A program made the translations under genes and the position numbers. Under the pieces are notes generated by a model. It ran no database searches. It was not told the DNA's origin and worked only from the letters and a program-made list of their open reading frames with translations. Positions 1 to 10,285 of a stretch of DNA of 64,000 nucleotides are shown here, piece after piece. Source of the DNA: Rhypophila decipiens (taxonomy: Eukaryota > Ascomycota > Sordariomycetes > Sordariales > Naviculisporaceae); contig MU858105.1 in assembly GCA_033297075.1 (NCBI GenBank), positions 62,001 through 126,000 of the forward strand, written 5' to 3'. Position 1 is the stretch's first letter, and every line of letters begins with the position of its first letter.

Positions 1-930
1 GACTCGAGAGTCTTGCCGGTGAATATCTCGTCTTGCTCCGTGAACCCTTGTTCAAATTTGTACTTTGGGTAGCGCGCTTGGATCCATGATTTTGGGTGTC
101 GGTAGGAGCAGGTGCATTGGTTTATCGTTTCGCGGAGGTTCTATTATTTCCATTCTTGATGTCAGCCTTTTGTGCCCATCTTTTGGATTTATTTGAAACG
201 GGTCTAATCACCTCCTTGACAATGGGAGCAAACCCATCCACAAGCGAACCAAACGTCAGATTCGCAGTTGCCAACGTCCTCGACATGGGACCGACATAAA
301 ACGACTGAGGAAATGGGACCTTGGCTTTTGGTGCTGTCTCCGCCCAAAATTGATTCGACTCGACGAGCTGGCCGACTCCCTTGGGTGTTAATTCCGCGTC
401 TCGCCATGTCATCGTGCCGTTACCATCTTGTTGGGACCAGTAACAGTCCCAGCATTTTGTCCCGTAGTAGGACTGCGCGACGTTATGGTAGGCTTCGCCG
501 TGGCGCGAGAAGTAAAAGAGTTTGTATGAGGTGTTCTCGTCTTTGTAGTACCGGTTGATGTAGTTGATGTATTTCGTATAGCGCTCCCACTTGGTCAGTT
601 GGGTCTGGTCGGACTGCGTGTCGGTTGGGTAGCGCCTGTTTATGAGGCCGTATTCGACTTTGGTCTGAATGCGAAGAGAGTATATTGTTAACGATTCGTA
701 TTCTTTATCGGCTTCATGGTGACAAGACACGCATTTGTTTTGAGCAAGGAGAAGGCGCGTACGTAGTCTGGTGGATTCGCGTTGATCGCTGGGTTTTCCT
801 GAATGAAATCTCCTGGGTAGGTGCTGTACCGGAAGCCAAGCTCTTCGCACCAAGCCGCTGCCTTGACTTTTGGAAGAACCGCGCCAACAAGAGCTACTGT
901 TAGTACTCGGCGAAATATGAACGCGGCCAT
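1..930 (-). CDS. Secreted histidine phosphatase (phosphoglycerate mutase family), 3' end outside window
   Basis: Partial gene; coding join is 930-763, 664-212, 140-1 and it runs off the window edge, so the C-terminus is missing. It resembles fungal phosphoglycerate-mutase-like phosphatases. The catalytic motif FSRHGEAYHNVA is clear in exon 2, followed by DGNGTMTWRDAELTPKG and a PMSRTLATANLTF block typical of the family. The N-terminus (MAAFIFRRVLTVALVGAVLP) looks like a signal peptide, so secretion is inferred. Intron 1 (665-762) starts GTACGC and ends TTCAG. Intron 2 (141-211) starts GTGATT, has a CTGAC branch motif and ends ATAATAG. After splicing, exon 3 continues with PKSWIQARYPKYKFEQGF, as expected. 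I chose the ATG at 930 because it begins the signal peptide directly; an in-frame ATG at 951 would add seven residues. The second catalytic histidine lies beyond the edge. The substrate cannot be told. Confidence 0.85.
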
Positions 931-1443
931 GGTTTCGTTTTTAGTTCCCAATATTCGCTTGGGTAGAACTTCTAGTAGCCGGTTCTAAGAAGCTTCTATT
1001 TATGCCCTATGACGCTTGGTATTAATGAGGGGAAATGCGAGTGCGAGACGAAAGGAACTTCGTACTTGGGTAAATGTATATTGCCGCGAGATTAATCTGC
1101 AAGGTTTATCAGGTTACACCACTCGGTGATTTGATTTATATTGTCATACATGATAATCCATCATGTGTTGTTCCGTGCACTACCATAATGACCTTCACGA
1201 AGTCGCGCAGTTCATTCTCAAGCACATTTGCATTTTCAAGACGGACCACGAAAGCCGCAGAATCAGATGGAAAAGCCCCCAGGGTCCAGGAGCAAACGCT
1301 CCAAGTTTAGAGGCCACAAATACGGACGTAATTGTGTCTAGTCCGATTATGGAGTATGAAACTAGTTTGAGAATGGAATGAGAAGTAGCGACTGGACGTA
1401 GTATGCACCACGTAAGAACTTAGTCCAGTCCATCATCCATGTG
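931..1443. other. Intergenic; upstream region of the phosphatase
   Basis: No convincing gene. On the minus strand a CATAAATAG sequence at about 993-1001 lies some 65 bases upstream of the phosphatase ATG and could serve as a TATA-like element. The short frames here lack codon structure or recognisable motifs. Confidence 0.4.
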
Positions 1444-2283
1444 TCAGTCGGCAATATAAGGCTGGCTGGGAGCATGGTGACCTTTCCTGCACATAATCGT
1501 CCGTCTCGGTACTATGTTGGAATCCATCTGGATCTCACTGATTCTCTGATTTAAGCACTCGATCTCGTGCTGTTGGCTTATTTTCTCGTTCTCAAGTTGT
1601 CGTACTCTGCCGTTCAGCTCACTGATCTCCGTTTTGTACAGTCCTATGAATGATCTCAGTTCTGCAATTTCGATCACCCATTCTTCACGCTCTCGATTGT
1701 GCCGTTCTTCTAGGCTTTTCAAGGCGGCGCCCATTGCGTTGTGTGTTTCACTCTTCGCTTCCTGTCGTTTCAAGCTGAAGGACTGTTGTTCAGCCAGCTG
1801 TAATTTCAAGATTTCAACCTGTTTCACCCGGTTCTCAAGGATTTGTATCGTCTTCTGTGATTCCTCCCCCTCGCGAAGAAGCTCAGTGTACTCGGTTGCT
1901 TTGCCAGAAAGCTCCTCAACACGATCCTGGAGCGCGCGGTTCCTTTCCTCCAGTTCTATGACTTGGTTGATGGTGTCTCGTCTGTCCTTCTCTAGCGCCT
2001 CCTCCATGATCTTGTGCAGTTGCTCTGGTGTGAGAGAACCACCGTGAAAATGAGCTGAACAGAATAAAGACGGGATTAGCTGACTGATAAAAGGAATGAT
2101 CAACCTTGTTGAAGGGACCATGTTTTCTTTTACCTTACCCTCTAGCTTGTTCCCAGTGGCGCTACCGCCGGCTGCCTGGAGTCCCATCTGGTTGAACCCG
2201 CCAAGGGCTTTCCCATTCATACTCATATCTAGCCCCGACGTTGCTGCCGTGGTACGTGATGGTCTGTTTAAGTCGGCGACCAT
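1444..2283 (-). CDS. Coiled-coil protein of unknown function
   Basis: I do not recognise a family. The frame is open from the ATG at 2283 to the stop at 1444 (279 codons). The second half is dense in E, K, L, Q and R with heptad-like spacing, for example LEERNRALQDRVEELSG and ELNGRVRQLENEKISQQ, so a long alpha-helical coiled coil is very likely. An 84-nt intron is probable at 2055-2138 (donor GTAAGG, a GCTAATC-like branch, acceptor TTCAG). Its length is a multiple of three and it has no stop, so the frame stays open either way; splicing removes 28 residues, giving about 251 aa. The removed stretch (LIIPFISQLIPSLFC) is hydrophobic and unlike its surroundings, which favours an intron. No membrane segment or signal peptide is seen in the spliced form. 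Confidence 0.7.
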   Translation of the reverse strand: MVADLNRPSRTTAATSGLDMSMNGKALGGFNQMGLQAAGGSATGNKLEGKVKENMVPSTRLIIPFISQLIPSLFCSAHFHGGSLTPEQLHKIMEEALEKDRRDTINQVIELEERNRALQDRVEELSGKATEYTELLREGEESQKTIQILENRVKQVEILKLQLAEQQSFSLKRQEAKSETHNAMGAALKSLEERHNREREEWVIEIAELRSFIGLYKTEISELNGRVRQLENEKISQQHEIECLNQRISEIQMDSNIVPRRTIMCRKGHHAPSQPYIAD

Positions 2284-2761
2284 TGAATGCCTTGTGCGTC
2301 ATATTGAGCCGACCTCTTCTGACCGAAGCCTAGAATTGCCATGGGCGGAGCATCTTAAAAGAAGGAGAGCTGGAGGCTGGAAGCCTGGACCAAATATCGG
2401 TCAATATCCCAAACCAAGCCAACAAAGAAGAGCTCGGCATATTCCCGGCTTCAGTGGCTAGCACTACGTGTACAGTGGCTTCCCTATATAGACAATCTAA
2501 CAAGTGTATCCGAGAGTGGTTTGTTAGTCAGGGGCGTAAAGGATGACCACAGCCAGCTTGAAAGGTCAAAGCACACGCAGCACAGCTCTCTTCTAATCCA
2601 AATCAATGTTCTAATCATAAGAGCAAACCCAATACCAAGCATTCAGTTAGGACAAGGTGCAGGTTAGAACAAATAATCTATAATTGTTAATGTGCCTGAT
2701 CTAGCGGTCTAAACTGATTAAACAGGGTTGACTTGGCTTGAAAAAGACTTGGCTTAGAAAT
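2284..2761. other. Intergenic, nothing recognised
   Basis: No coding frame with recognisable motifs. It separates the coiled-coil gene from a dispersed repeat copy. Confidence 0.4.
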
Positions 2762-2885
2762 GGGGTGTGAAATGCATAACATAGGCCTATGAAGAACATA
2801 TAATACATATGGAATATATCTCTTATAGGTGTAGAGCAAGACAAAAGTAAACCCCATAAGAGAAGGTGATAAGATATATCCTTCG
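2762..2885 (+). repeat. Dispersed degenerate repeat R1, copy a
   Basis: The block begins with GTGTGAAATGCATAACATAG, passes through ATATATCTCTTATAG and ends near AAGATATATC. It aligns over about 120 bases with 10501-10620 (AATGAATAACATAG then ATATATCTCTTATAG) and at its start with 20551-20596. It is AT-rich and non-coding and may be a remnant of a small transposon or LTR. No clear terminal inverted repeats were made out. Confidence 0.65.
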
Positions 2886-2930
2886 CGAGACATGTGCTGC
2901 ATGTTTAATATGTCTCTTGGACTCGCTGCA

Positions 2931-2985
2931 GGTGAGCCCATCAGCCATGAGGTAGTCGCAATCTCGTAATCCTCACGACTACCAG
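2931..2985 (-). repeat. Duplicated 3' flank of the small repeat-protein gene, copy a
   Basis: Read on the minus strand, this follows the stop codon of the gene at 3007-3625 and contains AGTCGTGAGGATTACGAGAT, then CATGGCTGATGGGCTCAC. The same order occurs downstream of the paralogue at 20465-20525. The non-coding flank was therefore duplicated together with the gene, in inverted orientation about 17 kb apart. Confidence 0.8.
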
Positions 2986-3006
2986 TTACTAAGTAGTTTC
3001 CTACAC

Positions 3007-3625
3007 CTAATTGGCCTCTTGCTCATATAGTGTGTCGCTGTCATTGCCCTCCTGCTCATAGTTGCCCTTTCGTTCATATGTGCCGTTCGCAGTGCCCTCT
3101 CCGTCATCTATACCGCTGATCACGGCACCCTGAGCCTTCGCCTCGGTAACGACCACCTTCTTAACACCTGTGAACTTGGCTATCTCTCTCAGGGTTTCCG
3201 AATTCGCGTCCATTCCCTCAGTTGTTCCGCCCGTCAAGTCAAAACCCTCCTCAGTAAACCTGATCTTCCCCCCGGTCGCATTGTCGGCTTTGACCTGTTT
3301 ACAACGTGTGGTGCATTAGCCTATCATTCGTGACTGCCAAGTTGGTACGGAGGGCATCAGCGCCCCACCGTCGTAATTGTCTTACCTTTGGACTGGTGTC
3401 TGTGTCGTTGATCTTCATCTCGGCGCCTGTGGCAAAAGCGCCGCCAATAGTGACGGTTCTGGTCTCGGTGACCCATCGGATGTAGACGAGGTGGCTGACA
3501 TTCGCCTTAGGAGCCGTTACGTTCCCGCCACCGATTTCGAGCTTCTCGCCAACGATGTACTCGACAGAGCCTCCCTTTGCGTTGCCGGCGCTGATGGTAA
3601 ACATATTGGACTGGCTTAATCCCAT
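3007..3625 (-). CDS. Small glycine-rich beta-repeat protein, paralogue A
   Basis: Two exons, 3625-3386 and 3294-3007, encode about 175 aa; the intron (3295-3385, 91 nt) has donor GTAAGA, branch GGCTAATG and acceptor AACAG. I do not know a named family. The protein is a series of about five loosely repeated units of 20-25 residues with alternating hydrophobic and polar positions and a Gly/Ala core, for example FTISAGNAKGGSVEYI, TVTIGGAFATGAEMKIND, NATGGKIRFTEEGFDLTGG and EAKAQGAVISGI. This suggests stacked beta strands. The C-terminus is acidic (EQEGNDSDTLYEQEAN). There is no signal peptide or membrane segment. The start at 3625 matches the paralogue at 19824-20455; both have a second exon of exactly 288 nt. 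A related motif ends the neighbouring hydrolase (6150-6329). The role is unknown; an amyloid-type signalling partner is a hypothesis. Confidence 0.75.
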
Positions 3626-4732
3626 TCTAAATGCTGATGCGGACGTGGAGATCGATTTGGGTGCTGGTGAAAAATGGTGATGCAACGGATTGCGAGTTGA
3701 CAAAAGCGAGGGAGATCAGTTTTAACTGCCTGGAGCTCTTCTAAATAAACTGAATGAGGGGCAAGCAAGCCAAAGGGATGAAAACAACGGCTCACAGAGC
3801 AAATAACCACGTCACCTGCCCAACGCGCGATTACGTCTCATCTGAAAGCTGCACCCGTCTCTCTGGGAATGACCACCCGCGACAGACAAAAAGCCTAAGG
3901 CGTGATGAGTTTTATCTCGAGCACTTGGAATACTTCCATATATCCCCCAAGAGGACCAAAAATACATATAAAGGAGAATATTATAGGGCCTCAGAAGAGA
4001 CTGTGAATACACATTGGAGGGGACCTATTTACACCTCCAGACGACCAGAAACAGGCCTTACAACGACTACATCAGGCGTTGAGTGAACTCAACACAAGTT
4101 TACCTGCTCAACTTGGTACGGCTCATTTAACTTGATCTGAGCGGGCTGGTGCGTACTTTTTAGAATCAGGTTGTTCAATACCCAAAACCAAGCCAACTTC
4201 AGTCGATATAGCTTCAAACGAGTCAGGGCAAGTCGTCGCCAGGCTTCCAGCTTGACTTAAGTCGGCTTGTTTAAAGTACTGGTTTCGGTGAGGGCAGTTT
4301 CGTCGTACGGTCAGGTCACTCACGTGAAATGCTGTACAATTCAAGCCCAATTCTTACGGCCGTCGAGGCTTCTTGGCTGTCCTTCTCATTCCAGTGCGCT
4401 CACAAACGTGGGGATATTCTCGAAATTTAATGCAGGAAAGAGTGCGATTAGTTGCACAGTAAACCATTCTGTTCATATTTCCCGGAGCATCGACCAAGCA
4501 GAAGTCTGTCACACGCTACGGCGAAACATGGGTCGTGGCGCAAAATGCACGGGGATATGTTGAAGATACCCGTCAGGTTGACTCCAAAGGCGGAAACGAT
4601 CATCTATTTCCTCGCGGTCTTCCTGATATGTATATAAGATATGTATATACCCTCTCGATCGGTAGGCCATAATAGTTCAAATTTCACCACCGGCCAAGAC
4701 TGATCCAGCGAGCTCGAGCGACCCAACCAACC
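3626..4732. other. Intergenic between the repeat protein and the hydrolase
   Basis: No gene recognised. It carries a short shared sequence, AAGAGGACCAAAAATACA, at about 3949-3966 that recurs at 10340-10357. TATATAAGATATGTATATAC around 4630-4650 is a possible promoter element for the hydrolase starting at 4733. Confidence 0.4.
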
Positions 4733-6329
4733 ATGTTCTCCAAGACAGAAAAGACGATAAGGATAAAGAATATCCCGGCTAACACCACGAAAGATGAGGT
4801 CGAGAAATTTGCCGAAGAGCTTTGTGGGAGTACTAGATCTCACGGAAAGGCCATCCAGATTTTCAACCTAGGTCGGCGGTCAGTCACCAGCAGTCCGCTT
4901 CTCGTATCCCTGGCACCTCAGGCTGGGACGCAGACGGCCACCATTACCCTGCCGTCAAAGGCCGACAAGAACAAAGCCGTCCAAGTAAAGGAACCCCGCG
5001 AACACTGGGTTGTAGATGACAACTTCAACAGCCTGACTGTTCTCCACCAGGGAGAGAAAAGGCTGGTAGAGTAAGTCCCCAGTGCCGCGTTCGGTTTCAG
5101 CTGTTCTCGAATTCATATGTTGATTTTGGCAACCACCTCTAGCATCTGCGTTGTCCACGGCCTTGAGGGAAACGCCTTCGATACCTGGGGCTTGGGATGG
5201 CACCACTATGTGGTTGCGCGACTTCCTCCCATCCCATTCATCTCTCAAAGACGCCCGTACCATGTCCTTTGGATACAGCTCTCGTATCATGGATGGTTCC
5301 AACATGTCTGGGCCGCCGGAATGGGCTTCCGGGCTCCTTCACGAGGTCTCGGGTGTGCGGAGCTCGGCTGAAGTATGAAGCACCCTATTCCATTTCTCAC
5401 ATCTTTTGTGCCCCCCACCTTCATACTAACTATGTACTCCTTTAATACGGAGCAAAAGGATCGCGCCACGCCAATCATTTTCGTCGCCCATTCACTAGGC
5501 GGCATAGTTGTCCGCGAGGCGATGATAGAGCTGGATAGAAACCCTCAATACTACCCGGGTCTGCAGCTCAGACAGTGTGGCCTCTTGTTCCTGGCAACAC
5601 CGCACTCGGGAACCACCCTAACAGACTAGAAGCCCTACCTGCGCAAGGTGGCCAACCTAATGGGTCTCCGAGGCGACGACTTCGAAAAGATGCTCGGAGC
5701 TTTCAACAACATGTCAAAGGTGTCCAAGCGAGATTTTGCCCAGCTGCCGTATCAGGTGCCGTTCGAATGTCTCCATGAGACGAACAAGACCGAACTGGGA
5801 CCATTACAATGTACATAGGAAAGTCGTAAGTTTAAATCTTCGCCATCTTGTACCGGTTTCAAATGAGCTCTTTCAGATATAGATTCATGCAACTTGAAAG
5901 TGAAGGGAGTCGGGCTGAGTGGTGTATATGGAAACCCAGATTGTGTCAGCCGATACTGCTGGTTTGAATGGCGTTTCTGCACGACCCATGCTCGACGTCA
6001 ATCATCGGGATATCTGCAAATTCCCCAACAAGACGCATCCAGGCTACGCTCAAATTACTGAGTGTCTGAAGCGGATTATGGACAGAATCGATACCACATC
6101 CTCTGCCCCCACAGCATCGCAACCGGCTAACACCGCAAGCGAAACACGACAGGGAATCCGAAGCGGGGTGGGAAAGGGCGGGAGCATCAGCGGCAATAAG
6201 GCCGGTGGCCTCGAGGTTTCTGGGGGCAGCGGAACTGGTGCTTCGATAAGCTTCGAAGATTATCGAAAGTTGAGTGGGACTGACTTCGTTATTGGTGGTG
6301 GCGAGGGCCTTGACGCGAGAATCACATAA
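4733..6329 (+). pseudogene. SesB-like alpha/beta hydrolase with glycine-rich repeat tail, disrupted
   Basis: Exon 1 is 4733-5070, intron 5071-5142, exon 2 5143-5372, intron 5373-5452 (perfect TACTAAC branch), exon 3 from 5453; the junction before the last exon (around 5811-5940) could not be resolved. Hydrolase motifs are clear: DICVVHGLEGNAFDTW, TMWLRDFLPSH, the serine elbow FVAHSLGGIVVREA, LLFLATPHSGTTLTD and DVNHRDICKFPNKTHPGY. This is the SERAC1/SesB type found as effectors of fungal NLR proteins. Two lesions are visible: the frame shifts at the GGGG run 5187-5190 (one base too many), and an in-frame TAG at 5627-5629 sits where the family has tryptophan. Coding similarity continues after both. 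The tail (about 6150-6326) has GKGGSISGNKAGGLEVSG and GASISFEDYRKLSG, related to the small repeat proteins nearby. The homopolymer indel could be a sequencing error; the TAG fits a CpA-to-TpA (RIP-type) change. Confidence 0.75.
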
Positions 6330-7803
6330 ACTGTCATTGTGATCCTTTATATACTGGACGTTGGACGATGGAACGGCTCTAGAGGCGGTTGGTAGATATA
6401 CAATGTTGAACACTGATTGTATAGCCTATATACATGTAACCTTCTCGTAGTTCTCTAACATAAGTATTTTAGCCCCTTTACGGTATTTAAAGAGCGCAAA
6501 TATAGAACTGCTTACCAGAGCAGGCTGCACCCTTGAGGCGACCCTAATAGCAAAGAAATACTTTGTAAGGGTATATGCGCCATAGGATTTGGCAAATGCT
6601 TTCGTCGTTGAAAAAACACATCCATATCAACAAGCATTCAGGCATTCGGAATTCCACTTGGACATTGTTGAACAACAGAGGGGTCGTCGATCCCCCGATT
6701 GTAAAAACAGAGCTTTGGTCGGTCCAAAAATGCCGTCGAAAAGTTGAAAGGTGCTTTGGGTCGAAATGTTCACAATGACCGGAAAGCCAAATGTATTCCA
6801 GCAGTGGTTAGGAATATGGAAACGACGGCCTTAAATTTCAATAAAGATACTCAAAAGACCAGCCTGGTCGAAGTCATTGCAACATCGGCTCCACTGACTG
6901 ACAGTCTGTTCCTGTTGGCCTTGCCGCCTTGCCGCTTTGCCATGGGCAATGGTCCTGGGTATCCACGGCGATCTTTGTGTGGCTGCGTTCATATTTCTGT
7001 CACGGCTCCATAATGTTAGGAATAATGGCGAGATAACAGACGCTCTTATTCCGAGCGGTTGAAGGAGTCTGGTATGTGACGGATGACATCCTGAGCAGCG
7101 AAAGTCAATCTGGGTTGGTTGCCATCCGACGACGACTCGATAAAATTTGGCTGAATCCAACATACGAACCAGTCATATTGAGTAGCGAAAGATATGTCCA
7201 AATTAGGACCAGACAGCATCCCTATAGGGCTGAACCTGCAGACAACTATTCCAGGCATCCAAGCCACCAGCCTGCAACTGCCGTGTTGTCGCTGTATCAT
7301 GTCTGCCAGAGCTATTTTTGATTCGTCATCCTTTCCCGGTTCACCTGCATGGCGCACAACGCATTCTCAGTGTGAGCGTCGTCTAGGATATCCTAGCATC
7401 GCAACCAGCTTCTTATCCAATACCGGCGCTTGCCATTGGATCCAACCGGTCAAGTCGACGCATGGGCAGGTGAAACGGTGACACACAGGTCCTGAATCGG
7501 CTGCAATAGGCTCATGTGGCGGCCACCACGACAAGAGTTATCGGACCGTCTGTACCTTGTATATTTTGAAGAATCCAGGCCTCGATTTCGAGGTTAATAA
7601 TCGCTGACCGCTAAACCGAATGCGATCAATCTCCGATGCGGCTGAGAAAGATGATGTCAGTGTGTCCGTAGAGCTGGGAGATTGACGATAAGTGTGAAAA
7701 GGTGTCGACGCAATCTGAACCGAAATGAGAAATGCTCTATATTGTCACGATTATTGCAAACTGCAAAGCTTCGGTGTGTCACACGTTGGTCTGAACAGCG
7801 ACG
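6330..7803. other. Intergenic, nothing recognised
   Basis: About 1.5 kb between the hydrolase remnant and the Zn2Cys6 gene. Several short frames exist on both strands, but none shows family motifs or a plausible exon chain. Confidence 0.4.
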
Positions 7804-10285
7804 ATGTATCAAGAGGCGCAATCGCCAAAAAGTCGGCCTGGTGGTTCTTGCAGCGAGTGTCGCAGGAGAAAACAAAAGGTACGTCCCTCCCTGTGGATTT
7901 CAACCCAACATGGACAATTGGGGGACTCGGGTTTCTTTGCTTTTGGTCGTTGAAAACGGGAGTACCGTCTTCAAAATCGCAAATTGGCTGATGATGAGGT
8001 CCGCTCGGTAGTGCGACAGAGAACAGCCTTGTAACCATTGTCGAAGGCGATTTCCTGAACCCGAGTGCACGTATCCGCTTCTCAAGTAGGTGTGACCAAA
8101 GATAAAGTGGAACGACCCTATCGCTCTGCTCCATACCTGACCCGAGATTCACCGGTCTAGAAAGCCGGGCAAGAAAAAGGGGACAGCCCCTCCCCGCCCT
8201 TACCAGCGGAAGGTGCCAATTCCAAGAGCATCCTCGCCCAAGCACCGCCCACAGAGCAAAAGGAATGTCATTGTTGCTCGATGGTCGGGGGTCAATCTGA
8301 CGACCGAGTATCCCATTTATCAGCCTGATCTCGATAACGATCTCTCCGTCTGGGAAACCATTGAGGACTCTCCAGAGGCGACCCCGGATCAAACGAATCC
8401 TTCTGAAAAGTCACCATCTCACAAAGCTCTGTCGTTTTCTTCACCGCAGCGACAAAATGTCTGGCGATTTGCTGGCCCGGTTGATGGCATGGCACTGGCG
8501 CCTTTGCCGATCCCTGCTACAACGCAGAATGCCATGCTCGTCCATACCTGTCAGTCAGCTAATTTCTTGAGGTGTTTGGGCCTTTTTCTAACATGATGCA
8601 GTTTCCAAGCTCCTTTATCACTTCAAAGGGTCATTCGACGGTGATCCAGACGCAGATAACCCGTTCATCACAGATTATGTGCCTTGGTGCATTCAATCAC
8701 CCTTACTGGCACAAACATCGCTTTACATCTCTGCCCGTTCATTGACCGAAAATCAACATGTCGACCGGACATACGCCATGAGGTTGAAGGGCACCGCCAT
8801 TCACACCCTCAATACACATCTACAATCTGCAAACTGGGCCAGCGACGAGGCATTAGCCGGGGTAGTGCAATTCGTTTCTATCGAATGGTTCTTTGGTGAG
8901 CCTGAGGTGGTCTTGGCACATCTCAGGGGACTTCGGGAGATGGTCCGACTTCGAGGCGGATTTACTCCAGTGGGTGTTGGTGGACTTGTGACAAAGGTCG
9001 CTTTGGTGTGAGTTTTTCCGCTTGTGATACATGTGCAGCAATTTGGACAAGACTGACTCGATCCCAAAGAGATGATGCCGTCATTGCCATGTCTCTCGAG
9101 AGCAACCCTATCCTGCAACAAGGTCCTGGTTTCGATTTTGGCCATCGCGAGCATCCTAGGGCCCAGTTCAAGCATGGGTTCAGCTCACCATTTCTTCCAG
9201 GGTCGTTTGTGTTTTCTTCACGAGCCAGAGAGCTGGGAATCCATCCAGCGACTGCTGCCATACTCGATGACGTGCAGTTCCTAGTCAATACGGTGCTGGA
9301 GCTTGGCGAGAGGCCTTCGAACCAAGATCTGACGAAGCTTGGGTCTACGGCCACTTGGATATATGATCGAATTAGCAGACTTCCAAAGGACTTAGCGGAG
9401 GTTTCGACCAAAACAGCCGCACAAAGCAGGGAGATAAAGACGACAGAGCCTCTTGTTGAACACATCGAAGAAGATAGCGACTCAAGTGCGAGCTTCTCAA
9501 TCAAACCACATTCCCTCCTCCCGCAATATCCAGAATTTACCTCATCCCCTGCTCCGTCGTCCACAACAGGCCTAAACGACGACAGCCCCACGGGAACCTA
9601 TCCCTCCACGACAACAGCAACTCCAACCAGCTCGCTGCGCAATTTTCCGTCAACAAGCAAATCCCAGTCCTCACCAGAAGAAACAAGTCGGGTCAGCTCA
9701 AGCACGGAATGTGACCTGAAAGACCCAGCAACGCCCACCGCTTGCTCGAGCGATTCCACCTCACCAGCCCCAGAATCCCAACCTGGCAAACCTGAAAGCG
9801 ATCCCCTCTACACAGCCGTCCGACTAGCAGCACCTCTCTACGCCGGTGCAATCAGCACCCGTCAGCCGTTCAGCAAGATCTGCGAACCAGCCGATGCCCT
9901 CCATATTCTAGCCGCTACCTGGCGCATCCCGCTGTCTCGATGGCGAGGCGTCATTGGGCCGCTGTTATTTACTCTGATTTCCATTATTGCCACTGTCGCT
10001 AACGCGGCTTCTGCTGCTACCGCTGCGGCAGCTAGCCCGGCAGGCGATGGAGTCGAGGATGAGGAAGCGAAGGAGGCAGCAGGTACGAACCGCGCTTTGG
10101 TTCCACACGCGGGATTTGTCAAGAGTATCTTGCAGATTGGGTTCATGCAGATTGCCCTCGAGGACTGGGAGGTCTGTCGGGAGACGATGGCGCGGTGCCT
10201 GAGACTATTAGAGTGGCTGCGTGGGCCAATTGTTAATAGCAAGGGACCGGTGGGGGCAGCTGACAAGGGGAAGACCGGTGGATAG
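7804..10285 (+). CDS. Zn2Cys6 transcription factor
   Basis: Five exons inferred: 7804-7878, 8012-8085, 8161-8549, 8602-9007, 9070-10285, giving about 719 aa. The zinc cluster is split by intron 1. Exon 1 ends GGSCSECRRRKQK and exon 2 begins CDREQPCNHCRRRFPEPEC, so C16, C19, C26, C32, C35 and C44 have spacing C-x2-C-x6-C-x5-C-x2-C-x8-C, the canonical fungal DNA-binding motif. A basic linker follows (KKPGKKKGTAPPRPYQRK). Later exons carry a helical region (LVHTFSKLLYHF, FVSIEWFFGEPEVVLAHLRG) and a Ser/Thr/Pro-rich stretch, then a long Ala-rich C-terminal part, as in the fungal-specific regulatory domain. Intron 4 (9008-9069) is the least certain: I chose the acceptor at 9069 because a CTGAC branch precedes it; an acceptor at 9051 would also keep frame. 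The target genes are unknown. Confidence 0.8.

Noticed and set aside
7751..8392. 213-codon minus-strand frame
   Set aside because: It overlaps exons 1-3 of the Zn2Cys6 gene antisense, whose zinc-cluster reading is far better supported; no motif in the minus frame.
9598..10266. Minus-strand frames opposite the Zn2Cys6 C-terminal exon
   Set aside because: Composition mirrors the Ala/Ser-rich sense strand; no motif or splice partners.
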